A stretch of DNA of 64,000 nt from Microbacterium sp. A20 (lineage in GTDB: Bacteria; Actinomycetota; Actinomycetes; Actinomycetales; Microbacteriaceae), in NCBI RefSeq assembly GCF_004794515.1, contig NZ_SSDF01000072.1, positions 46,581 to 110,580 on the forward strand, given 5' to 3'. The translations under genes were made by a program, and so were the position numbers. Shown here one piece after another: positions 18,989 through 27,180 of this stretch. Within the stretch, counting starts at the first letter, position 1. Every line of letters starts with the position of its first letter. The notes under the pieces are model-generated. The model was not told the origin of the DNA. It made no database searches and saw only the letters and a list, made by a program, of their open reading frames with translations.

Positions 18989-18994
18989 ACGCTA
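18989..18994 (-). promoter_or_regulatory. -10 element of the alpha/beta hydrolase gene (TAGCGT)
   Basis: On the minus strand TAGCGT ends exactly six bases before ATG 18982, predicting a leaderless mRNA. Confidence 0.5.
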
Positions 18995-19027
18995 GCGGCG
19001 GGGGCGGACATCCACCAGAGGCCCGGA

Positions 19028-19663
19028 CTACGGCAGGAGTGCGATGACCTCGGACAGGTCCTGCGGTCCGATGACGAGACTCGCGGCCTCGCGGACGGCG
19101 GGCTTGGCGTTGAAGGCCAGACCGAGTCCGGCGACCGCCATCATCTGCAGGTCGTTCGCCCCGTCGCCGATCGCGATCGTCGCGTGCGGGGGCACGCCGA
19201 GTTCCGCCGCCCATTCCTGGAGCGAAGTGGCCTTGGCCGCCCCGTCGACGATGCCGCCGTCGACGCGACCGGTGAGTTCCCCGTCGGCGATCTCGAGACG
19301 GTTGGCGCGCCATCGGTCGACGCCCAGCCCCGGCGCGACGTCGTCGAGGATCTCGTGGAAGCCCCCGGATACGACTCCGACGACGCCGCCGCGGTCGTGG
19401 ACGGCCGCGGTGAGCTCGTGCACTCCGGGCGTCGGTTCGATCCGTGCACGCACCCGCTCGAACGCGGCGACCGGTACGCCCTGGAGGGCGGCGACGCGGG
19501 AGCGGAGGCTCGCGGCGAAGTCGACCTCGCCGCGCATCGCCGCCTCGGTGGCCGCCTGCACCTCCGCGCGGCGACCTGCCTCATCGGCGAGCAGCTCGAT
19601 CACCTCGTTGCGGATCAGGGTGGAATCGGCATCGAGGACGACGAGGAAGCGCGCGGCGGTCAC
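19028..19663 (-). CDS. serB: SerB, phosphoserine phosphatase
   Basis: A 211-residue HAD phosphatase. Motif I is DADST (residues 11-15; DMDST in most), motif II is VVSGGFHEI, and motif III-IV is AIGDGANDLQMM. Conserved FNAKPAVREAA matches SerB. It performs the last step of serine synthesis, phosphoserine to serine. Unlike longer actinobacterial versions it has no ACT domains. The start is GTG 19663, with TAGGCT six bases upstream. Confidence 0.93.
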   Translation of the reverse strand: MTAARFLVVLDADSTLIRNEVIELLADEAGRRAEVQAATEAAMRGEVDFAASLRSRVAALQGVPVAAFERVRARIEPTPGVHELTAAVHDRGGVVGVVSGGFHEILDDVAPGLGVDRWRANRLEIADGELTGRVDGGIVDGAAKATSLQEWAAELGVPPHATIAIGDGANDLQMMAVAGLGLAFNAKPAVREAASLVIGPQDLSEVIALLP

Positions 19664-19669
19664 CCGTCG

Positions 19670-19675
19670 AGCCTA
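19670..19675 (-). promoter_or_regulatory. -10 element of serB (TAGGCT)
   Basis: On the minus strand TAGGCT ends six bases before GTG 19663. The expected start is the G of the start codon. Confidence 0.5.
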
Positions 19676-19712
19676 TCGATCACCGGGCGGTCCGACGCGC
19701 CGCGTGACGCCG

Positions 19713-20954
19713 TCAGCGCTCGATGAAGACGCCCTTGCCGACGACCGTGATGCCGGACTCCGTCACGGTGAAACCCCGTGCGAGGTCCCGCTCGCGGTCG
19801 ACGCCCACCGTGGCCCCGTCGGCCAGCACCACGTTCTTGTCGAGGATCGCCCGGTGGATGCGCGCACCCTGCCCCACGTGGACGTGGTCGAAGACGACGG
19901 AGTCCGTGATTGTCGAACCGCCGCCGGCGAGCGTCCAGGGGCCGACCACGCTGCGCTCCAGGTGGGTGCCGGACAGCACCGACCCGAGCGAGACGATCGA
20001 GTCGATCGCGTTGCCGATGCGGCCGACCGAGTCGCGCACGAACTTCGCGGGCGGGGAATTGACCGCCTGCGAGTGGATCGGCCACTCCATGTTGTAGAGA
20101 TTGAACACGGGCAGAGTCGAGATCAGGTCGCGGTGCGCGTCGAAGAACGAGTCGATGGTCCCCACATCTCGCCAGTACGAGCGATCGCGCGGCGAAGACC
20201 CGGGGACGTCGTTCTGCTTCATGTCGTAGTAGCCGGCCTCGCCGCGGTCGACGAAGTACGGGACGATGTCGCCGCCCATGTCGTGCCCGGATGTCGGCGA
20301 CTCGCCGTCGGCCTCGACGGCGGCGATGAGCGCGTCGGCGTCGAAGATGTAGTTGCCCATCGAGGCCAGCACCTCGTGCGGGGAGTCCTCGAGGCCGGCG
20401 ATGTCGGTCGGCTTCTCCAGGAACTGCTTGATGCGCCCGGATTCGGCGTCGGCGTCGATCACCCCGAACTGCGAAGCCAGCGCGAGGGGCTGACGGATGC
20501 CGGCGACCGTCGCCTTCGCACCGGATTCGATGTGCGCCTCGAGCATCTGCCGGAAGTCCATGCGGTACACGTGGTCGGCGCCGATGACCACGACGATGTC
20601 GGGCTTCTCGTCGTTGATCAGGTTCATGCTCTGCAGGATCGCATCGGCGGATCCGGAGAACCATCGCTTGCCGAGTCTCTGCTGCGCGGGGACCGAGGTC
20701 ACGTACGAGTCGAGGAGTGCCGACATGCGCCATGTCTGCGAGATGTGCCGGTCGAGGCTGTGCGACTTGTACTGCGTCAGCACGACGATCTGCCGGAGCC
20801 CGGAGTTGATGAGGTTGGAGATCGCGAAGTCGATCAATCGGTACTGTCCGCCGAAGGGCACTGCGGGTTTCGCGCGATCCGCCGTGAGCGGCATGAGGCG
20901 CTTGCCCTCGCCGCCGGCGAGGATGATCCCGAAGACCTTCTTTGGAGCGGACAT
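19713..20954 (-). CDS. glgC: GlgC, glucose-1-phosphate adenylyltransferase
   Basis: A 413-residue ADP-glucose pyrophosphorylase. The nucleotidyltransferase signature GGEGKRLMPLTADRAKPAVPFGGQYRLIDF spans residues 14-43, and SGSADAI, IGADHVYRMDF and FLEKP are all present. The last 120 residues form the left-handed beta-helix. It makes ADP-glucose for glycogen or maltose-1-phosphate synthesis and is probably allosterically regulated. It is divergent from glgA with only 46 bases between start codons. Confidence 0.95.
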   Translation of the reverse strand: MSAPKKVFGIILAGGEGKRLMPLTADRAKPAVPFGGQYRLIDFAISNLINSGLRQIVVLTQYKSHSLDRHISQTWRMSALLDSYVTSVPAQQRLGKRWFSGSADAILQSMNLINDEKPDIVVVIGADHVYRMDFRQMLEAHIESGAKATVAGIRQPLALASQFGVIDADAESGRIKQFLEKPTDIAGLEDSPHEVLASMGNYIFDADALIAAVEADGESPTSGHDMGGDIVPYFVDRGEAGYYDMKQNDVPGSSPRDRSYWRDVGTIDSFFDAHRDLISTLPVFNLYNMEWPIHSQAVNSPPAKFVRDSVGRIGNAIDSIVSLGSVLSGTHLERSVVGPWTLAGGGSTITDSVVFDHVHVGQGARIHRAILDKNVVLADGATVGVDRERDLARGFTVTESGITVVGKGVFIER

Positions 20955-20960
20955 GGCTCC

Positions 20961-20966
20961 ACCATA
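20961..20966 (-). promoter_or_regulatory. -10 element of glgC (TATGGT)
   Basis: On the minus strand TATGGT ends six bases before ATG 20954. It occupies the position where a -35 for the opposing glgA promoter would fall. Confidence 0.5.
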
Positions 20967-20988
20967 GATGCGTTCGCGGCCGCTGTAC

Positions 20989-20994
20989 TAGCGT
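20989..20994 (+). promoter_or_regulatory. -10 element of glgA (TAGCGT)
   Basis: TAGCGT ends six bases before ATG 21001. Together with the glgC -10, only 22 bases away on the other strand, it makes overlapping divergent promoters. Confidence 0.5.
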
Positions 20995-21000
20995 TCAGAC

Positions 21001-22185
21001 ATGCGAGTCGAAATGATCACGAAGGAGTACCCGCCCGAGGTCTACGGCGGTGCCGGAGTGCATGTCGCGGAACTCGTCGCCGCGCTTCGAGAGCACGTCG
21101 ACGTGCGGGTGCGCGCGTTCGGCGCGACGCGCGACGAGCCCGATACCTTCGCCTATCGCACGCCCGCGGAGCTCGCCGGAGCGAACCCGGCGCTGCAGAC
21201 TCTGGGCACGGATCTCGAGATCGTTTCCGCCATCGCCGACGCCGACCTCGTGCACAGTCACACCTGGTACGCCAACTTCGCCGGTCACCTCGCCTCGCAG
21301 CTGCACGGCATCCCGCATGTGCTCACGGCACACAGCCTGGAGCCGCTCCGTCCGTGGAAGGCCGAGCAGCTGGGCGGCGGGTACGCGATCTCCAGCGGCA
21401 TCGAGCGCCTCGCGTACGAGAACGCCGCCGCTGTGATCGCGGTGAGCGCCGGCATGCGCGCCGACATCCTCCGCAGCTACCCCCAGGTCGATCCTGCGAA
21501 GGTCCGCGTGATCCACAACGGCATCGACGTCGAGCGCTGGCGTCCGGTGCAGGACGCGGCCTTCCTCCAGTCGATCGGGATGGACCCCGCGCGACCGTCG
21601 GTGGTGTTCGTCGGTCGGATCACGCGGCAGAAGGGGCTGCCGTATCTGCTGCAGGCCGCCCGACTCCTTCCGCCCGAGGTGCAGCTGGTGCTGTGTGCCG
21701 GGGCCCCGGACACCCCGGAGATCATGGCCGAGGTGCAGGAGGGAGTGCGGCTGCTGCAGGAGACGCGGGACGGCGTGATCTGGGTCGAGCGGATGCTGCC
21801 GCGCGATGAGCTGTCGGCGATCCTCACCGCCGCGACCACGTTCGTGTGCCCCTCCGTCTATGAACCGCTCGGCATCGTGAACCTCGAGGCGATGGCGTGC
21901 GGTGCGGCGGTCGTCGGCACCGCGACCGGGGGCATCCCCGAGGTCGTTTCCGACGGTGTCACGGGTCGGCTCGTGCCGATCGAACAGCTGCAGGACGGCA
22001 CCGGTACGCCGGTGGATCCGGAGCGCTACGTGGCGGATCTGGCTGCCGTGCTCACCGAGGTGGCCATGGATCCTGAGCGGGCGCGGGCCTACGGCGAAGC
22101 CGGACGCGAGCGCGCACGGGACGACTTCAGCTGGTCCGCCATCGCGGAGACGACGCGCGCGCTCTACGCGGAGCTCACCGCCTGA
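21001..22185 (+). CDS. glgA: GlgA/GlgM-type GT4 glycosyltransferase (glycogen synthase family)
   Basis: A 394-residue GT-B glycosyltransferase. The N-terminal KEYPPEVYGGAGVHVAELV (residues 8-26) and the C-terminal PSVYEPLGIVNLEAMACGAAVVGTATGGIPEVV are characteristic of the actinobacterial GlgA family. In mycobacteria the homologue next to glgC (GlgM) makes maltose-1-phosphate from ADP-glucose, so this enzyme may feed the GlgE route and not extend glycogen directly. The sequence does not distinguish the two. Confidence 0.92.
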   Translation: MRVEMITKEYPPEVYGGAGVHVAELVAALREHVDVRVRAFGATRDEPDTFAYRTPAELAGANPALQTLGTDLEIVSAIADADLVHSHTWYANFAGHLASQLHGIPHVLTAHSLEPLRPWKAEQLGGGYAISSGIERLAYENAAAVIAVSAGMRADILRSYPQVDPAKVRVIHNGIDVERWRPVQDAAFLQSIGMDPARPSVVFVGRITRQKGLPYLLQAARLLPPEVQLVLCAGAPDTPEIMAEVQEGVRLLQETRDGVIWVERMLPRDELSAILTAATTFVCPSVYEPLGIVNLEAMACGAAVVGTATGGIPEVVSDGVTGRLVPIEQLQDGTGTPVDPERYVADLAAVLTEVAMDPERARAYGEAGRERARDDFSWSAIAETTRALYAELTA

Positions 22186-22190
22186 GCCGA

Positions 22191-22196
22191 TAGGCT
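22191..22196 (+). promoter_or_regulatory. -10 element of the ABC ATPase gene (TAGGCT)
   Basis: TAGGCT ends six bases before ATG 22203, just after the glgA stop codon. The gene may therefore be transcribed apart from glgA. Confidence 0.5.
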
Positions 22197-22202
22197 GGAA
22201 CC

Positions 22203-22988
22203 ATGCCGAGCGCTCTGGAATTCACCGACGTCGTCGTGCGCCGTGAAGGACGCAACATCATCGATCACGTGACCTGGGAGGTCGACGACGATCAGCGATG
22301 GGTGATCCTCGGACCGAACGGGGCGGGCAAGACCACGCTCCTGCAGCTGGCCGACACGCTCATGCACCCGACCTCCGGTACCGTCACCGTGCTGGGGGAG
22401 ACCCTGGGTCGTACCGACGTGTTCGAGGTGCGCCCGCGCATCGGCTTCGCGTCGTCCGCGATGGCCAAGCGCGTTCCCCGTGACGAGACGGTGCTCAACA
22501 CCGTGCTCACCGCGGCGTACTCGGTGCTCGGTCGCTGGAACGAGAACTATGAGGACATCGACGAGCGCCGCGCGCTCCGCGTCCTCGCGGACTGGCGCCT
22601 CGACCACCTGGCGGACCGCACGTTCGGCACGCTGAGTGACGGCGAGCAGAAGCGCGTGCAGATCGCGCGCGCCGTGATGACCGACCCGGAACTCCTGCTG
22701 CTCGACGAGCCGACCGCCTCGCTCGATCTCGGGTCGCGTGAAGAGCTGCTGGCGCTGCTCAGCGGGTACGCGTCCTCGCCGACGACGCCTGCGATGCTGA
22801 TGGTGACGCACCACGTCGAGGAGATCCCGGTGGGCTTCACGCACGTGATGCTGATTCGCGACGGCGCGATCGTCGCGGCCGGACCGATCGCCCAAACGCT
22901 CACGGCCGAGGCGCTCACCGACACGTTCGGCATGCCGATCGTGCTCAGCAGTGAAGACGGCCGCTACGCCGCCCGCGCAGCATCCTGA
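22203..22988 (+). CDS. ABC transporter ATP-binding protein
   Basis: A 261-residue ATPase. Walker A is GPNGAGKTT (about residues 38-46), the signature is LSDGEQKRVQ (Asp in place of the usual Gly), and Walker B is LLLLDEPTAS, with the switch His in VTHHVEEI. No permease gene is adjacent. It resembles the lone, ModF-like or iron-type ATPases found in Actinobacteria. Partner and substrate are unknown. Confidence 0.85.
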   Translation: MPSALEFTDVVVRREGRNIIDHVTWEVDDDQRWVILGPNGAGKTTLLQLADTLMHPTSGTVTVLGETLGRTDVFEVRPRIGFASSAMAKRVPRDETVLNTVLTAAYSVLGRWNENYEDIDERRALRVLADWRLDHLADRTFGTLSDGEQKRVQIARAVMTDPELLLLDEPTASLDLGSREELLALLSGYASSPTTPAMLMVTHHVEEIPVGFTHVMLIRDGAIVAAGPIAQTLTAEALTDTFGMPIVLSSEDGRYAARAAS

Positions 22989-22999
22989 TCCAGGTCTGA

Positions 23000-23078
23000 T
23001 AGAATCGACCCTTGGTGCTTCCGCACCGCAGACTTCCCTCGTCCCTGGCACAATCCAGGGCAGCAACTAAGGAATCCC
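23000..23078 (+). promoter_or_regulatory. rpmE2 promoter and structured leader (candidate L31 autoregulatory RNA)
   Basis: TAGAAT (23000-23005) predicts a start near 23012 and a leader of about 66 bases. The leader forms two hairpins: GGTGC-TTCC-GCACC (23014-23027) and CCCTGG-CACAAT-CCAGGG (23043-23060). The ribosome site AAGGAA lies just before ATG 23079. Structured L31 leaders are known from Actinobacteria, but I cannot test the match to that model. Confidence 0.55.
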
Positions 23079-23336
23079 ATGAAGACTGACATTCACCCCG
23101 AGTACAAGGCTGTCGTGTTCCGCGACCTCGGCTCGGGCGAGACGTTCCTCACCCGTTCGACCGTGACCGGCGACAAGACCATCGAGCTGGACGGCGTGGA
23201 GTACCCCGTCATCGATGTCGAGATCTCGTCCGCGTCGCACCCGTTCTACACGGGCAAGCAGCGCATCATGGACTCGGCCGGCCGCGTCGAGAAGTTCAAC
23301 CAGCGCTTCAAGGGCTTCGGCGGCTCGTCCAAGTAA
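23079..23336 (+). CDS. rpmE2: Ribosomal protein L31, type B (zinc-free)
   Basis: An 85-residue L31. Type B is shown by [17 protein letters not shown] at the start, [13 protein letters not shown] in the middle, and the absence of any cysteine, so it cannot bind zinc as type A does. In many bacteria type B replaces type A under zinc starvation. Here no Zur-type site is obvious upstream and the leader looks like an autoregulatory one, so it may be the only L31. A strong terminator follows at once. Confidence 0.96.
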   Translation: MKTDIHPEYKAVVFRDLGSGETFLTRSTVTGDKTIELDGVEYPVIDVEISSASHPFYTGKQRIMDSAGRVEKFNQRFKGFGGSSK

Positions 23337-23345
23337 CGACTGCCA

Positions 23346-23387
23346 CGAAGAAGGCCCCATGCTCCTCGGAGCGTGGGGCCTTCTTCG
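23346..23387. terminator. Terminator of rpmE2, probably bidirectional
   Basis: The arms are about 20 bases long and contain GAAGGCCCCA/TGGGGCCTTC with one G-T pair. They close a tiny loop between rpmE2 and the convergent small membrane-protein gene. Confidence 0.9.
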
Positions 23388-23413
23388 TTCGTCTGGCGCT
23401 TCGGCTGGTGGTC

Positions 23414-23695
23414 TCAGACGTCGATGACGATGCGGCCGGCGTCGATGCGGCTCGGCGGGTCACCGGGCGAGGGCGCCGGCGCCGTCCGCTGCGTCTGCCG
23501 GTCGCGCTCGAGCGCGGCCTCATATGCTGACGGCATCCAGATCGCATCGAAGGAGCCGCCGAACCCGCCGCCTGCGCCGTCGTACTTCTCTTCTACGGGC
23601 TTCCGGGAGAACGTGTGCGCGATGCCGAAGGCGACGAGACCCGGCCCTGCGATGAGGACGATCGCCACATAGGTCCAGCCGAACACCTCGTTCAT
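23414..23695 (-). CDS. Small single-span membrane protein, unknown function
   Basis: A 93-residue protein that I do not recognise. One membrane helix (VFGWTYVAIVLIAGPGLVAFGIAHTF, residues 4-29) is followed by a glycine-rich stretch, and then a Pro/Arg/Asp-rich tail that should lie in the cytoplasm. ATG 23695 is supported by TACGCT six bases upstream. Confidence 0.65.
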   Translation of the reverse strand: MNEVFGWTYVAIVLIAGPGLVAFGIAHTFSRKPVEEKYDGAGGGFGGSFDAIWMPSAYEAALERDRQTQRTAPAPSPGDPPSRIDAGRIVIDV

Positions 23696-23701
23696 GACGA
23701 T

Positions 23702-23707
23702 AGCGTA
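23702..23707 (-). promoter_or_regulatory. -10 element of the small membrane-protein gene (TACGCT)
   Basis: On the minus strand TACGCT ends exactly six bases before ATG 23695, predicting a leaderless transcript. Confidence 0.5.
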
Positions 23708-23724
23708 AGCCAGATTCAGCGAGA

Positions 23725-23746
23725 GTCCATCCCCCTCAGGGTGGAC
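23725..23746 (-). terminator. Probable terminator of the DUF262-hydrolase operon
   Basis: GTCCATCCC and GGGTGGAC pair around CCTCA with one bulged T. The hairpin starts four bases past the hydrolase stop codon. Confidence 0.55.
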
Positions 23747-23750
23747 ATGC

Positions 23751-24998
23751 TCAGCGGATGCGGCGGCCCTGTGCGAGGTCGATGAGGCGCGACAGCACCG
23801 GCCCCGAGCGCAGCCCGTTATGCTCGTGCTCGCTGGTCACCCAGAGCTTCACGTCGGGGAGCAGGCGTGCCGTCTCGAGGGAGAACTCCATCGGCACGTA
23901 CACGTCGTCGACGTAGACGGCGGCGGCGCCTGTCGCCCCGGACGCGGCGATCGCCTCCGCGTCGTAGATGCTCGGCCATTCGTGCTCCGCGAGCGCGAGG
24001 GTGACGTCGCGCCACGGCTGGAACGCGGGGACCGTCTCGGTCCACTCGCGCCGGATGTGCTCACCGGTGAAGAGCGTCGGGTCGTCGCGGAAGTCGGAGG
24101 GCTCCGTGCGCTCGGCCGACCATCGCGTGGCGTGGCCGTCGGCATAGCTGGACTCGTGGAACGCGAAGTACAGCGGATTGCGGCCGTCGAAGGGCATCGC
24201 GTGCATCAGGTCGTACCGGAAGGCATTGGAGGCGGGATCGCGCTCGAGCAGTGACCAGACGGTCTGCCAGCCGTCGTTCGTGCCGAGGGCCGAGCCCATC
24301 GACCGCAACCGCGATCGGGACACGACCTCGCCGTCGGGGAGCACGATGTCGCCGGCATCCACCAGGTCGACGAGCCGTCGCATGGCGTCGCGGTGCTCCG
24401 GGAATCGACGGTAGTACCGCTCGGACGCCGTGCGCATCTTCTCGTAGCAGAGCGCATACACATCATCGGGGTGTCGCCCGATCGCGCTGAGGCCTCCCGT
24501 GATGAAGACGTCCTGCAACGAGGACGCGTCCGTCGAGAGGTAGGCCAGCGTCGTGAAACCGCCGAAGGACTGCCCGAGCACGCTCCAGGTGGCAGCACCC
24601 AGGTGTTCGCGGATCGCCTCGCAGTCACGCACGATCGAGTCGGCGCGGAGATGGGTCAGGTGCTCGGCCACGGCCTCGGCGCCGCGGGCGAGATCGTGAT
24701 CGCCGACCGGGGTCGATTGCCCCGTGCCGCGCTGATCGAGGAGCACCAGGCGGTAGTGGGCGAGGGCTTCATCCAGCCAGGCCGGCGATGTCGAAGAGTG
24801 GAACGGGCGGGGAGCCTCGTGCCCCGGTCCGCCCTGCAGGAAGACCAGATAGGGGAGGGCCTCACCGCCTTCGCGGGCGACCACGCGCGCGAAGATGTCG
24901 ATGGTGCGGGAGTCGGCGGCGTCGTCCCAGACGAGCGGGACGGTGAGCGTGTGCTCTTCGACGGTGAGATCCAGCAGCTGGCGGACGACGGTGGTCAT
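23751..24998 (-). CDS. Alpha/beta hydrolase, proline iminopeptidase-like
   Basis: A 415-residue hydrolase of the proline-iminopeptidase group. It shows the oxyanion region FLQGGPGHEAPRP, the strand VLLDQRGTGQST (about residues 88-99), the nucleophile elbow GQSFGG and a likely catalytic His in TSEHEHNGLR near the C terminus. ATG 24998 follows GTG 25002-25004, which overlaps the DUF262 stop as GTGA; either start gives tight coupling to the upstream gene. It may trim N-terminal proline peptides or act on another small amide or ester. Confidence 0.87.
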   Translation of the reverse strand: MTTVVRQLLDLTVEEHTLTVPLVWDDAADSRTIDIFARVVAREGGEALPYLVFLQGGPGHEAPRPFHSSTSPAWLDEALAHYRLVLLDQRGTGQSTPVGDHDLARGAEAVAEHLTHLRADSIVRDCEAIREHLGAATWSVLGQSFGGFTTLAYLSTDASSLQDVFITGGLSAIGRHPDDVYALCYEKMRTASERYYRRFPEHRDAMRRLVDLVDAGDIVLPDGEVVSRSRLRSMGSALGTNDGWQTVWSLLERDPASNAFRYDLMHAMPFDGRNPLYFAFHESSYADGHATRWSAERTEPSDFRDDPTLFTGEHIRREWTETVPAFQPWRDVTLALAEHEWPSIYDAEAIAASGATGAAAVYVDDVYVPMEFSLETARLLPDVKLWVTSEHEHNGLRSGPVLSRLIDLAQGRRIR

Positions 24999-25000
24999 GG

Positions 25001-27004
25001 TCACATCACATTCCCGATGTAGGAGTATTTGACGAAGACCTCCGAGGCGATGCCCGACTCCTCGAGCACCCCCTGCACGGCGGTCATCATGTAGTTGGAG
25101 TCCCAGCCCATGTAGAGGAAGTGGGATTCGTCGAGCTCGTCCCACTGGCCCTTCCAGGCCATGTCCTGGTAGATCGGTCCGCCGTGGGCGGCGCAGTAGG
25201 CGAGTGCAGCGGCCCTCGTGTCGGTCCATGCGCGCCGGAACACCCGGTTGAAGAGATACTTCACGTCGGGCACCTCCCACCGCTCACCGCGGTACTCGAC
25301 GTAGTCGAACTCGCGTTCCCAGCCGGTGGGCCAGCCGCGCCGGCGCACGGCATCCAGGATCGGGGTCAGACCGTCGTCGTCGATCTCCGGCAGCGCGGGA
25401 CGCGCCCAGATGCGGATCAGGTCGGACGTGAGCGCGACCGTGCGTTGCGTGATCGCGGCCGTGTTCCACGCGGCGACCTCGGACAGCTCGCGGGTCGCGG
25501 GCACCGCGCTGCGGGCGTATGCCTCTGCGCGCTTGACCGGGAACGAGGCGCCGAAAACGCGCTCGGTGAGTGGCTGCTCGAGCAGGGTCAGGTTGCCGAG
25601 AGTCGGGGCGAGCGCCCGGTGGCTGTTCTGCTCGTCCTCGGCGTAGTCGCTCCAGGGGCGCTCTCCATCGCCCGACCAGGCGTCGCCGGGGACGGTGGGC
25701 ACGATGTGCTCGACGTCGAACCCGTCTACGTCGTCGACGCCCTCCAGGCGGCCGAGCACGTACGCGGGGTGGGGGAGTTCGCTGTACTTCAGCACGGCGC
25801 TCACGCGCTCGTCGGAGGGGGTGATGCGGGCGAAGGCGCGCGCGAGCGAATCACGACCCTCGCGTCGTGCCCGGCAGAGTCGGGCGATGAGCCGTTCGGC
25901 AGGAAGGTTGACCAGCGCGCGGCGGAGGTACAGGGCCTGGATCCACTCCAGCGTCTCGATGAGCTCGACGCGATCGATCACTCCCCGGGCGTGGTCGCTG
26001 TAGACGCTCATCACGAGGGGGTACGACGAGCGCCCGAAGGTGTTGACGTGTCGCAGCTGTCGCGCGATCTCGGGATCCTTCTCCCGCGAGGGATCGAGGA
26101 GGATGCCGTACACCTCGGCGTAGTGGCGCCACTCGGCCGCATCCGCCTGCAGGTGGGCGACGTCGACGCGGGGGAACGACTGCCGGAACGCGCTGTACAC
26201 GCCGTGCTCGCCGTTCGCGGCCACCTCCCGGCCCGTGACGAGCACGAGATAGTGCCGCCAGAAAGCGCCGATGGCCTCACCGGTGTGGTGCTCGATCGGC
26301 ACCCAGAAGCGGGCTTCGACATCGACCTGCTCCGCGTGGCTGAGCCCCATCAGGATGTAGTTGTGGATGAGTTCGTGGTCGCGCAGCGGCTCACCCGTCG
26401 AGTTCAGGCTCTCGAAGATCTGCTGGGCGTTCGCCTGGGCTCCGAGAGTGATCGACACGTGCTCGAGCTTCTGCAGCCCGCGCCAGATGAGCGGGACCTC
26501 ATCCACGTGGATCTGGCTGCGGAAGAAGGCGTAGTTGTCGTCGAAGCGGGACTCGCGATCGGCGTCGTCCCGACGGTCGAGCACGACGGACTCGTACAGG
26601 TCGGCCCACGCATCGTGCGGACGCAGCTTGGTGCGGCCGGGTGAGTCGGCGCGGACGAGAACCCGTTCCAGCGCAGCTGCGAGGGCGGCATCGGTGTCGC
26701 GGACCGAGTGGTGCAGCGCGGCGACCAGCAGCATCAGCGTGGTGATGCGCTGCTGGCCGTCGATGAGGATCAGGTCGGAATCGGCCGATGTGCCGTCTTC
26801 GGCGGAGAGGATCGAGCCGATGAAGTGGCGGTGTGCGTCGTCCTCCCGCGCGACGGCGCGGATGTCGGAGAGGAGGCGTTCGCACCCGCCGATGTCCCAG
26901 CGGTACTGCCGCTGGTAGACGGGGACGACGATGGTGGTGGTACCCGCCGCGAGCCACTCGATCGTGTTGACTGCCGTCGCCTCGACGTTGGTCGCGGTGC
27001 TCAT
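25001..27004 (-). CDS. DUF262/DUF1524 protein, GmrSD-like nuclease family
   Basis: A 667-residue protein with both halves of the GmrSD type IV restriction enzymes fused. The N-terminal DUF262 carries VPVYQRQYRW (27-36) and DGQQRITTL (82-90), the nucleotide-hydrolysing ParB-like motifs. DUF1524, the His-Me-type nuclease half, carries DVEHIVP and the later HRALAPTLGNLTLLE. About 120 further residues rich in Trp and Tyr form an extra C-terminal region. ATG 27004 is preferred because GGGAGGA precedes it, although at a long spacing; ATG 27025 is possible. GmrSD proteins cut modified phage DNA. Codon use does not look foreign. Confidence 0.85.
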   Translation of the reverse strand: MSTATNVEATAVNTIEWLAAGTTTIVVPVYQRQYRWDIGGCERLLSDIRAVAREDDAHRHFIGSILSAEDGTSADSDLILIDGQQRITTLMLLVAALHHSVRDTDAALAAALERVLVRADSPGRTKLRPHDAWADLYESVVLDRRDDADRESRFDDNYAFFRSQIHVDEVPLIWRGLQKLEHVSITLGAQANAQQIFESLNSTGEPLRDHELIHNYILMGLSHAEQVDVEARFWVPIEHHTGEAIGAFWRHYLVLVTGREVAANGEHGVYSAFRQSFPRVDVAHLQADAAEWRHYAEVYGILLDPSREKDPEIARQLRHVNTFGRSSYPLVMSVYSDHARGVIDRVELIETLEWIQALYLRRALVNLPAERLIARLCRARREGRDSLARAFARITPSDERVSAVLKYSELPHPAYVLGRLEGVDDVDGFDVEHIVPTVPGDAWSGDGERPWSDYAEDEQNSHRALAPTLGNLTLLEQPLTERVFGASFPVKRAEAYARSAVPATRELSEVAAWNTAAITQRTVALTSDLIRIWARPALPEIDDDGLTPILDAVRRRGWPTGWEREFDYVEYRGERWEVPDVKYLFNRVFRRAWTDTRAAALAYCAAHGGPIYQDMAWKGQWDELDESHFLYMGWDSNYMMTAVQGVLEESGIASEVFVKYSYIGNVM

Positions 27005-27062
27005 TCTGGTGTCTCGTCCTCCCATAGCGACGGGTGCCGAGGACTCGCCGGGCGCCCCGATC

Positions 27063-27068
27063 AGTCTA
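27063..27068 (-). promoter_or_regulatory. Possible -10 element of the DUF262 operon (TAGACT)
   Basis: On the minus strand TAGACT predicts a start near 27056, leaving a leader of about 50 bases before ATG 27004. Confidence 0.4.
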
Positions 27069-27114
27069 TTCGGTTATCCACGGCCGACCTCCGAAGGGCT
27101 CGCGGGCTTCGCTG

Positions 27115-27128
27115 TTAGGCTTGCCTAA
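27115..27128. promoter_or_regulatory. Iron box, DtxR/IdeR-type operator
   Basis: TTAGGC-TT-GCCTAA is a perfect palindrome with six-base arms. It matches 12 of the first 14 positions of the 19-base DtxR/IdeR consensus. It lies 52 bases ahead of the oxygenase-like gene at 27181 and about 90 bases from the divergent DUF262 start codon. Bound metalloregulator would cover the likely -35 of the rightward promoter. Confidence 0.7.
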
Positions 27129-27180
27129 TCAGGGCCTGTTAAAACGTGCTGGCCCCCGATGAAAGGAACATGACTCGATC

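Noticed and set aside
25001..27025. Recent horizontal acquisition of the DUF262 gene
   Set aside because: Base and codon use look like the neighbours, and no integrase, transposase, attachment repeat or tRNA lies beside it.
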